Source: Alectoria sarmentosa | Taxonomy: Eukaryota; Ascomycota; Lecanoromycetes; Lecanorales; Parmeliaceae | Length of the DNA: 64,000 nucleotides | Direction of reading: 5' to 3' | Assembly: GCA_009733775.1 (NCBI GenBank) | Contig: WOGZ01000001.1 | Coordinates: 62,001 to 126,000 of the forward strand | Shown: positions 22,933-31,633 of the stretch, piece by piece | How positions within the stretch are numbered: the stretch's first letter is position 1 | Layout of the letters: every line of letters begins with the position of its first letter | Translations under genes and position numbers: made by a program | Notes under the pieces: generated by a model | What the model was told of the DNA's origin: nothing | What the model saw: only the letters and a program-made list of their open reading frames with translations | Database searches by the model: none

Positions 22933-24052
22933 ATGATCGATAGCCTTGATGCTCGTGATAAACCACCGGAATTCATCAAGAGCATATACAAAAAATACCA
23001 AAAGCTCACGCTTGAAGCCATCCAATCAGATCCTATGATCCTCGACTTTCGCCGGGCCTCAAGTTGTGCATCGCAATGCAGAGTTCGAAAAATTGACAGT
23101 GTACCGCAGTCTTTAATTGTTGCTGCCTGTTCGCATTTGGGACTCGCGGAAAGTGATCAAGGCGTGCAGCTCAGTCTCCACGCATCGGTGTACGAAACCG
23201 AAGCGGTACCAGGTGAGCTTTAAACGCTTGGGATTAAGGGAGACCCCATTCATTGTTGATATATTAGGTTTGTTCGTGATACCATCTCTGATATCTGAAG
23301 ATGCTCAAAAAATTCTTCTGTCGAAGCTGCTACATAGGGACCTGGCAGATCAGCGACACAAGACGAATGTTCATTTACATCATCTACTACCGTATCATGC
23401 CACTGAGCGCAGCCTCATCAAGACTATCTATAATTCTTTCTTTAACATGTCTCCCGAGTCTCCCGAGCTATTTCTGCCTATCGATGAAGCAATCCACAAG
23501 AATCTCACTGTCTCGCAATTCCTCGAACGAAAGCTACGTTGGCTAACACTTGGCGGTCAGTACAACTGGACAGCAAAAACATACCCGGCTGAGAAGGCTC
23601 CATCTTTTCCGGAAGATATAGCAAACTTCATTCATGTCATGTTTCCTTACATGAAGCCAGAAGCGGCAATTTTGAATATATACACGCCGGGAGATACTCT
23701 TAGTGTACATCGAGATGTGAGCGAGGAGTCTAACAACGAGCTAATAAGCATGAGCTTTGGCTGCGATGGCATTTTCATAGTTGGGCTCGATTCTGAGAAG
23801 AAGGAGGAGCCGACATGCGTTGTTGTACGCTTGCACTCAGGGGATGCCGTCGTTATGAGCGGACCAGCTCGGTTTGCTTGGCATGGCGTTCCTCGTGTCA
23901 TTCCAGATACTTGCCCAGGACCACTGCGTGACTGGCCTGCCATCGCGACAAGTGACAGCACGACTCCCGTCGATGAGGAGCCCTACGAAGCCTGGCGAGG
24001 TTGGATGTCGAATAAGAGAATCAATTTGAATGTCCGCCAAATGAAAGACTGA
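22933..24052 (+). CDS. AlkB-like Fe(II)/2-oxoglutarate dioxygenase (ALKBH1 type)
   Basis: Two exons (22933 to about 23211, and about 23268 to 24052) give about 355 residues. The first exon starts MIDSLDARDKPPEFIKSIYK, an ALKBH1-type N-terminal helix region. The second has GLFVIPSLISEDAQKILLSK, FNMSPESPELFLP, RKLRWLTLGGQYNWTAKTYP and the iron-binding facial triad HRDVSEE (His, Asp) with a distal His in FAWHGVPRVIP. The 2OG-binding arginine is in RINLNVRQ near the C-terminus. ALKBH1 proteins demethylate nucleic acids (tRNA and, in several reports, DNA/RNA 6mA). All catalytic residues appear present. Confidence 0.9.
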
Positions 24053-24308
24053 AAGGATTGAGGCTAGTGCGGTTTGCGGCGCTCGGCTTCGACCCTGGTA
24101 CTCTACCAAAAAGGAAGGCGACAATCTTTAGCCCGGAAGATAAGCTTGAACCCCACACTGGGCTTGGAAGACACGCGCGCCGTCATTTTGTTCGTGTACT
24201 GATCTAGCAAACTCGTCAGCAAACTCGGTCTCACTCTTTCTCTCTTTCTCTGACTCAACTTCAAATAGGTACTGCAGATTTTCCTAACATCAAAGTGCTT
24301 GTGGATCA

Positions 24309-26374
24309 ATGGCGACCGAGACCTCGACATGGCAACACCTAGCCAAAGCAAAAGTCGATGCAATCAATGGATCAATCCCCGAGAAGTGGCAGCTTTCCTC
24401 GATTCCTTCAATTGAAGAGCAGCAAGATGTGACCGGACCCTTCATCCGCCAATTTTTGTCCGCAGAGGAGGTCGAGATCACCGAGACAGATGCCGTTGAC
24501 ATTGTTGAAAAGACATCTGTGGGAATCTGGACGGCAGAGGAAGTTACAACAGCCTTTTGTCACCGTGCCAGCCTTGCGCACCAATTGACAAACTGTCTGC
24601 ATGAGACATTCTTCGACGCAGCCATTGAGGATGCTAAACAACTCGATGAATACTATGCGCAACACAAGGCACCGATCGGCCCATTGCATGGACTTCCGGT
24701 CAGCTTGAAGGATCAATTTCATGTCAAGGGCGTAGAGACGACCATGGGTTATATAGGCTGGATCAATACGTTCGAAGGCCGAAGAGGCACAGGCAAAGAA
24801 AAGGTGTTTGAAAGCGAAATGGTAAAGGAGTTGCGCTCGTCAGGAGCGGTGCTCTACTGTAAAACGTCAGTGCCGCACTCCCTCATGACAGGCGAAACGG
24901 TCAACAACATCATTGGTTATACAACGAATCCAAAGAATCGCAACCTGACTTGCGGTGGGAGCTCTGGGGGGGAAGGCGTGAGTTTTCTTTTTCGAGCCAT
25001 TTCTCGTGATTTGTACTGCGTTTTGAGTTGCGAGACTTTGTCTTAGAAGTGAAAAGACTTCCGAGGCCTGTTTCGCGACTCCAATCTGATCCCAGAAGAG
25101 ACATTCTAATTGCGAAACCTTTCAGGCTCTTATTGCACTTAAAGGTTCGCCTGCAGGCTTCGGAACTGATATTGGGGGAAGCATACGCATACCCGCCGCT
25201 TTCAATGGACTCTATGGCCTCCGACCATCAGCAGGTCGTATGCCTTATGAAGGTTTGTACATTGTGGAGTGACTTTGTCCTGCTTCAGACCAAGGCCAGA
25301 GTCACAAGATGCGTTCCGGGGGCAAAACAGGCGTTTTGCTCCCAAGATCTGTTTCATAATTCAGGTTCTTGGCTTGAAGAAGCAAAGCTGACCATGATTT
25401 CTACGTAGGTATGGCGAACAGTATGGATGGACAAAATTCTGTACTTTCGGTCGTGGGACCTCTGTCGCATTCCGTGGCATCCTTAAAACTACTGGTCAAA
25501 TCCCTTTTGATTCAACAACCTTGGCTGCATGATCCCTTATGCAACGAGATCCCATGGCGGCAGGACCAGGAAGATACGGTTTTGCATCTCATAAGCTCTT
25601 CTAAGTTGGCTTTCGGCATCGTCAAGCATGATGGCATTATTACGCCTCACCCTCCAGTGCAAAGAGCTCTCGAAATGGTTGTTGAGACTCTTAAATCGCT
25701 TGGCCATGAGGTGTATTCTAATAGGAGTGCGCCAGCAATCACGAAAGGCTAACTCAGAGCAGGTCATTGACTGGGATCCTCCATCCCACAAACGTGGCTA
25801 CGACATTATCATGAACTCGTGGACCTACGATGGTGGCGCAGACATCCACAACGCATTAGGACTTTCGGGAGAGCCAATGGTGTCTCAGATTTCTGGCATG
25901 TACGGTAAAAAGCGTGAGGAGGCAAGTGCAAGCAGAATTTCGGCGAACAACATCGCCAAGCGTAATTACCAGAAAGAGTACATGGAATATTGGAACAGTA
26001 CTGCACACTCGACTGCCACAGGCCGACCAGTCGACGCTATAATAGCACCTCTAGCACCTTTTGCGGCCGCGAGACCTGATCGATACAAGTATTATGGCTA
26101 CTCGAACATTTACAATACTCTCGATTACACGTCCTGTGTTGTACCTGTGACGAATGTCGATAAGAAGGTCGATGTGGTGAACGAAAGCTTCAAGCCAGTC
26201 AGTGAGCAAGATAGGGATACACAGGAAGACTACGATCCTGAAATATACCACGGCGCTCATGTTGCGGTGCAGCTCGTTGGGCGAAGATTGCAGGAGGAGA
26301 AGGTGCTTGCTCTTTCAGAATACGTTGGAGGAGCTATTGCTGAGTCGAAAGAGACTCGTTCTAGCCATCTATAG
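24309..26374 (+). CDS. Amidase (acetamidase-type amidase-signature family)
   Basis: About 550 residues from four exons. Exon 1 starts MATETSTWQHLAKAKVDAIN and carries the catalytic Lys (GLPVSLKDQFHVKG) and first catalytic Ser (LTCGGSSGGEG). Intron 1 (24978-25125) then splits the amidase signature, which resumes as ALIALKGSPAGFGTDIGGSI with the nucleophile Ser in GGS. Exon 2 ends LRPSAGRMPYE. Intron 2 (25253-25408) leads to GMANSMDGQNSVLSVVGPLS. A normal 51-nt intron (about 25709-25759) precedes VIDWDPPSHKRGYDIIMNSW. The end matches fungal amidases (YTSCVVPVTNVDKKVD, HGAHVAVQLVGRRLQEEKVL). The Ser-Ser-Lys triad is intact, so it should hydrolyse amides, releasing ammonia; the substrate is unknown. 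Both long introns look introner-derived. Confidence 0.9.
24978..25125 (+). mobile_element. Introner-like element, family 1 (amidase intron 1)
   Basis: A 148-nt phase-0 intron (GTGAGT...TTTCAG). It aligns end to end with introns at 30604-30747 and 59076-59222: shared CGAGCCATTTCT near the donor, a GAGACTT/GAGGCTTGTC middle block, GACCTGTTTMGCGACTC-like block, and AAGAGACATTCTRA followed by CGAAA near the acceptor. It is placed between the two serine motifs of the amidase signature. Confidence 0.8.
25253..25408 (+). repeat. Long intron, probable diverged introner-like element (amidase intron 2)
   Basis: A 156-nt phase-1 intron (GTTTGT...ACGTAG). Its 3' end, CTTGAAGAAGCAAAGCTGAC, matches the 3' end of the family-2 copies (CTTGAACAAGCAAGATTGAC). 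The middle contains a near-perfect hairpin (GGGGCAAAAC, loop AGGC, GTTTTGCTCC) at about 25317-25343. Confidence 0.5.
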
Positions 26375-26796
26375 AAGGCTTTGCATCTCATCAACCGCTC
26401 AATGGATCCTCGTGCTCGTACGTTAAAGATTATGAAGGCGGACTTTCAGTAGCCAGAACGAATTGTCCACCGGGATTAGTCAGTGACAGTCCCTCTACGG
26501 AAACCTTTTTTCAGTAGGCTCTCATGCAATTGTTCAAGTAGTGGAGTTCATCTAAATCTTCCTGAGCTCCTGGGACAGTGGAAAAGAGAGACTTAGGGCT
26601 GTTCTCAGCCTAGGACTAGCTTGGTCGACATACCAATATCAGGTCACTGAGCGACTCGCAGCCGGCGCTTGTGTGCCTCACAAATTCATAAAATTTCCTA
26701 AACGATCTTTGAAAGTGACGGATATTGTAGTCATTGTACAATTCGAGAGGACTGTCTCTAGCGAGAGTAAAGCAGTCTACGTGCCGCCGATGGGAG
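26375..26796. other. Intergenic region, promoter of the next gene
   Basis: The 420 bp between the amidase stop and the next ATG. No supported coding frame. It contains a short leader and promoter. Confidence 0.4.
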
Positions 26797-28408
26797 ATGG
26801 CAGACGGTTCTGCAGCAACCCCTGGCTCCTCCACCAGCAAGACCCCAGCGGCCAAAGACAAGGAATGCCCCTACTGCCATCAAGCTTTCACATCATCTTC
26901 CCTCGGACGCCATCTAGATCTATATATCAAAGACAAGAATGCAAAACCCCCTGACGATTTACACAACGTTGAGGAGATCCGAAGGATGAGAGGCAATGTC
27001 ACTCGCCGGCAGGCGCGTGCATCAGCTGCGAAGAGAGAGGGTTCGACACCTTCGAGTTCGAAACCTACACCTTTCCGCGACCAGCGCTCTCCTTCCACAC
27101 AAGGTGGTTTTGCAAATGTACAACATTCAGACGGCGCGCGCGTGAGGACGGTCTTGAATAGACCGAATTGGCAATCAACTGGCGTGATCAACGATCTACC
27201 GCCTGTGTCTCGAGAAGATGAATCGCCTTTTGGTAAAAGAACGTCGAGAAAAATGTCCGTCAAAGAAGCCATCATTCAGAAACAGAATGCGCTGGAAGAG
27301 CGAGACCGAGCGCGAGCGGCTGAATTGGCTTTGCAGGAGGTATTGGGTAGTGTGAAAGCTGCAAAGTATGTTGAACTTCGACCTACTGTAAGTACATGCT
27401 GATTAATCTACTTGTAGCATGCGCGCACATCCTCCCTCGCCTTTCGATTTCAACTTCTTTAGCCTCTCGTTTCCTCAACTATGCTTGCAATGCCTCTCCG
27501 CACCTCATACACTGCTTTCCGGATCGGGAGTACCTGACCGATTTGCGTGGTCGGTTGAAGCGCCCAAACCAATCTATCATGACCTCTTACGTGAATGGCT
27601 TGGGTCCAAATTGAAAGATTGGCAGCGACAGGACAAGTTGCATCACTTTCCAAACCAGATCATTCAGCCCAATGGAACCAATGGGCACTCGCAGGACTCC
27701 GAGAGCATGGGAGAAGTAGAGGCGAAATATAACCAGTACCTCACAAGGGTCTACGAAACGTGGAGAGCCCTACCGGAGAAGCAAAAGCAAGAATCATGGC
27801 GTACAGAATGCGCAAAAGCATTCGCTCGTGAGCAGGAGAAACACAAACAGACCAAGCGCTCCCTCGAGCTGGTGGAACAGGAAGTGCAGCACCTGCGCTC
27901 CCAACTCGCCCAAAGAAATGCTTACGACCACTCCACTGAATATATTCAATTTGGTATCTCCACCCTTCCCCTTTCCCGTGAAACGACGAAACACCTCCCC
28001 GATCTTCCAAGTTACGAAGCCATCCTCTCCCGTTGGCGAACACAAATGGCCCATCAACGCTCTGTACAAAATCCCTTACCTCCGCCTTCACCATGGGCGG
28101 CCGCCACACCCCCAAACCCCAACAGCAACAGCAACCTCATAAATGGCACTCATCAATACCCTCCTCCACCTCAGCGCAACAATCAGCAGCAGCCGGACAA
28201 CGAGCAGGATCAGGTCTTTGATGAAGACGAAGATCTGGTAGATGCGCCGGGCGATGACGACACTTCTGAGCAGCAACAGCAGCTGGGAATGGATAAAGGC
28301 ATGCTGGATCCGAATCTGAGAGTTGGAGATGGGGTCGTGGATTTGGATGGGGAAGGTGGGAGGGTGTTGATGGGCTTGAGGGCGGCGATGGATATGGGGC
28401 GTCGATGA
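26797..28408 (+). CDS. Conserved fungal protein with N-terminal CxxC zinc-finger-like motif
   Basis: Two exons joined by a 50-nt intron (GTATGT...TTGTAG near 27368-27417). The start MADGSAATPGSS is the second in-frame Met and gives a natural N-terminus. Residues 20-50 contain ECPYCHQAFTSSSLGRHLDL, a CxxC...H motif resembling half of a C2H2 finger and followed by DDLHNVEEIRRMRGNVTRRQ. The second exon has an aromatic region (PFDFNFFSLSFPQLCLQCL), a helix WRTECAKAFAREQEKHKQTK with a likely coiled coil (RSLELVEQEVQHLRSQLAQR), a Pro/Asn/Gln-rich linker and an acidic tail (VFDEDEDLVDAPGDDD) ending MGLRAAMDMGRR. I recognise it as a conserved Pezizomycotina protein but know no function; a nuclear role is a guess from the finger and the acidic segment. 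Confidence 0.75.
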
Positions 28409-28767
28409 TGTGTTGAGTTGATGAATAATGAGCCGTTGGGATTGGGGTCACAGGAGGACCCGGGTGCAAAGCTTCACACGAACAGCAAGGGCGAGAGGCA
28501 CTTTGGAATTGGTTGTGGAGTTGTTTGCGTGAGGTATATACCCATTTCTGGCTTGAGCATTATTGCAAAGTATTTGATGTGCCAAATATGCCCATATTGG
28601 TGCACGTCCGAATGCGTTATATCCAGCATCGCCCTTCCTAAATGCTACCCAAGAATGTCCCATGCTAACGCTATGCTAGAACAAGTATAACAATGACAAG
28701 TCTCTACGGCTCCCTCACGTCTGCCATACCTCTCCCCAGTCCTCTCCCCAGTCCTCTGTCCCTTCGG

Positions 28768-28805
28768 AGGCTTGATGGGGGATTGACACAGCCCCCATCA
28801 AGCCT
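28768..28805. terminator. Strong perfect hairpin in the 3' region of the small membrane gene
   Basis: A 14-bp perfect inverted repeat (AGGCTTGATGGGGG / CCCCCATCAAGCCT) with a 10-nt loop. Read on the minus strand, it begins four nt after the TGA of the 46-codon gene at 28809. It may be an mRNA 3' UTR element; eukaryotic Pol II does not use simple hairpin terminators, so the terminator label only describes its position and shape. Confidence 0.6.
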
Positions 28806-28808
28806 TCA

Positions 28809-28949
28809 TCATTCCTCTTCGTCCATTTCCCTCCTGCCCCTGCCCATGGAGAGCTGGTTTTGAATGGCGTAGATGCCATAGCCGACGGCGGCGAGGACGA
28901 CGAAGAGCACGATGATGATGATTGCGACGACGATGTTACGTTGGACCAT
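28809..28949 (-). CDS. Small single-pass membrane protein, 46 residues
   Basis: An uninterrupted 47-codon frame, too short for most gene finders. It starts MVQRN and continues with a textbook transmembrane helix of about 22 residues (IVVAIIIIVLFVVLAAVGYG), then IYAIQNQLSMGRGRREMDEEE. Positive residues are on both sides and the tail is charged and acidic. The third positions are strongly C-biased (AUC, GUC, CUC) unlike the surrounding non-coding DNA, which supports translation. It converges on the conserved gene ending at 28408. No function is known to me; it could be a small ER or mitochondrial membrane peptide. Confidence 0.65.
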   Translation of the reverse strand: MVQRNIVVAIIIIVLFVVLAAVGYGIYAIQNQLSMGRGRREMDEEE

Positions 28950-30189
28950 GGTTGCGATGTGGGGCGCGGGAGATCGCACCCTTCTTGTGGAAGGTAGATT
29001 GAAGAGAGTGGTGGGCGGATACGTAGCGAGGGATGATAGGGAGGATTGGGAGGTAAAGGATCGGTGAACGGTTTGAAAAGGCGTTGGCGTCCCAGAGAGG
29101 AGGCTGTCTCAGTTGAGAGAAAATTCGAGCGTAGTGGTAAAGGTTTCAGTAAATCCTCAAGGCAATAGGATGCCTGCTCGTTTGGATTGCTTTGTTATAA
29201 ACTCAGGGGGGACTGTTCTCCAAGAAATGATTTGTAGTCGGTATGGATATATAGACGCTGCGGAGAAGAATTCTGAGCAGGACAGAAGGTTGGCGAGGAA
29301 CTTTTCAAAAAGTAAATAGATGTCGCAACTGAGGATATCAATGCTCAATGCTCAATGCTCAATGCTCACAGCGGGAAGTACAATGCGTAAGTTTTCGTGA
29401 GTGGTGATGGTTGCATATAGACAGACGGCGATGATGTAAAGAGTAAAGTAGGAAGTCAGGATGGCTAACAAGTCTTGTACTTGGAGAAGAGATTGGTTGC
29501 CCCTAGCCATGTGTTTACACGGCATGGCGGGGCAACGGTTATCTCCCGCATTATCTAAGCCTTGCCAAGTCATCGTTTCTTGGCACGCGTGTAGATGCTT
29601 TAGCGCTGCGTGGCGTGCGTGGAAGACGGTCCGTGACAGCTTCCACGATTTCATCAGGATTTACGAAACATCGAACATTGACACAAATGATTATAAATAC
29701 ACATACAAATATATATACTCATGCCATACTGCTGTCGTGAAAGGAAGCCGAAGTGTTTGTGGACCAATGAAAAGTACTTGCATCCGTCCCTATTCAGGAT
29801 TCACTCGTCATGATTTGGTACCACCAGTAAATACTACGACTCAATTCAAGTGTAGTGAAGTTTGGAAAACTGGAGCCTACAATGTCATCAATAGGAAGCT
29901 TCTTGGACATACGATGCAACAATAGCATGCCTGAATTCGACAATAGGAGCCATTGGCCGTTTCATGGCCTATTGTTCACCTCTATGGGTATGTCTTCAGG
30001 GCTCATTGCATTTTCTGCTTCCTCTTCCACCTCGTTCTTCTTCTTCTACACCACACGCACTCCGATCATTCCATCATACTTCTATCTTCAATACCAATTC
30101 TCTACACTTTTCACGCCCTCTTCTCTTTGCTGTAGCTGGTCTACATCGTATATCCCTCACAATCTTCACCGTCCATCTCTTTCTTCGCA
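28950..30189. other. Intergenic region with short tandem repeat
   Basis: About 1.2 kb between the divergent small membrane gene and C2H2 gene. The short frames are not convincing. It includes four copies of TCAATGC at 29338-29365 and AT-rich TATA-like stretches near 29690-29720. Confidence 0.45.
29338..29365. repeat. Tandem heptamer repeat (TCAATGC)x4
   Basis: Four perfect direct copies of the 7-mer TCAATGC followed by a partial fifth (TCA). Confidence 0.9.
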
Positions 30190-31633
30190 ATGGCGCCTAC
30201 CTCTCCTTGCCTCAACACCCGTTCTGCCACCCTCAGGAATGGAGTTATCCATCAATCCTTGGACGCTGGCGTCCGCAAACACTTTCAGTGCATCATTTGT
30301 AACAAGATGCATGGTTCAAAAGCTGTGCTCTCACGCCATTTCAAATCCCACACCACTCGTCCCGAAGAGCTCTCTCCGTTCACCCACCCCAGCTGCTGGG
30401 ACCAAACAAATCTTACCGCCTATCCACCGAGCAAACAAGATACCTGGGACCCTACGGTAGACTTTGACCTTGACGTTTTCCGTGCGCTTCCAGTCAAGAA
30501 GCAGAGGGCCATAAACGCCAAAATCAGATACGCACTGGCCGGCGTCGAAAACAAGAAGCAGCTGCAGCAGAAGGAGGAACAGATGCGGTTGCGCTTTCTG
30601 CATGTGAGTAACTTTTTCGGAGCCACGTCTTCCCGATTCCTCCATTTTGAGCTGTGAGACTTGTCGCAGGAGTTGAAGACTCCCGGAACGTGTTTCGTAA
30701 CTCAAATGTGATCCCAAAAGAGGCATTCTGACTCCGAAAACACTCAGTGGTGGTTCAGAGCGAATGAGCAGTCTTTGAGAGCGAGGATGGAGTTTGGGCC
30801 CGAGGGACTATTTCCTCGCAAAGGTAACCTCATCACTCTCCAATGAAAAGGTCTTAAACCTAATCTGACAGCGTGGCTCAGGAGAAAACAAGCTCCCAGA
30901 CAACGGCCTAGGAATCTACGTCGATGGGTTCACAGCCGAAGAAGACAGCCTGCTCGAGCTCGCCATTGCACCTCCGATTTCACAATTGGAGCCACTTCCA
31001 CCACCGATCGCCCCAACAACACAGGCAGACCAGCTAGTTCCGGACCCCGACCAAGCCGCACGCTCGGTTTCTGCCCAGACTGGATGGTTCGACTACGAAT
31101 ATGACCGCTCACTCGGAGGATCAGTCATTGCGGACTTTGAGCTAGCATCTACTCGCCCGCTCACGAGCGTGCCTCTACTGTGGTGCATGAGCAACAGCTT
31201 CGTTCATTTCGTGAAGGCCCGGGGAGAAAATCTGACCTGCGCTGTGGCCCTCAAACGGGCCGCCGAGGTCTATCTTCGCGACATTGACGCTTCTCAAGAC
31301 CTCGTGGACGGGCTCAACTTGCGTTTCGACCGCAATCACATGGGCAAGTACGCTCGCCCGGACCGGTATGTCGAAGAAGACAAGTGGATCGGACTCCTCC
31401 AAAACGAGAGGCGTTTCAGAAGGGATCGAGCGTTCATTTGGGGTCTATTGGAGAAGGCCACCAATGAATACTTCTATGACTATTACGAGAGTGAGCTGCC
31501 TGTGGCGCTGGGAGCCCAGCACAGTTGTGATGCGGTGAAGGTGGTGGTGAAGGCAACGAGGGCGTTTGCCAGGGTGCTGGGGGATGCACAGACAGCTGCA
31601 TACATCAAGGAATATTGGACTGGAAGGATCTGA
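30190..31633 (+). CDS. C2H2 zinc-finger protein
   Basis: About 415 residues from three exons. Exon 1 (30190-30603) starts MAPTSPCLNTRSATLRNGV and holds one classical C2H2 finger at about residues 36-57 (FQCIICNKMHGSKAVLSRHF then KSHT). The exon ends RLRFLH, and intron 1 (30604-30747) is an introner-like element. Exon 2 gives WWFRANEQSLRARMEFGPEG and LFPRK. A short intron using acceptor GCTCAG restores the frame as K-G-ENKLPDNGLGIYVDGFTA. The long third exon is a globular region with WFDYEYDRSLGGSVIADFEL, LLWCMSNSFVHFVKARGENL and YARPDRYVEEDKWIGLLQNE, ending AAYIKEYWTGRI. I do not recognise the C-terminal region; a single finger with a large helical domain suggests a nucleic-acid or protein-binding role. 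Confidence 0.75.
30604..30747 (+). mobile_element. Introner-like element, family 1 (C2H2 gene)
   Basis: A 144-nt phase-0 intron (GTGAGT...ACTCAG) between CTG CAT and TGG TGG. It has the best terminal inverted repeat of family 1: TTTTCGGAG near the donor and CTCCGAAAA near the acceptor. The block TGAGACTTGTCGCAGGA is shared almost exactly with the copy at 59076-59222. Confidence 0.85.
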
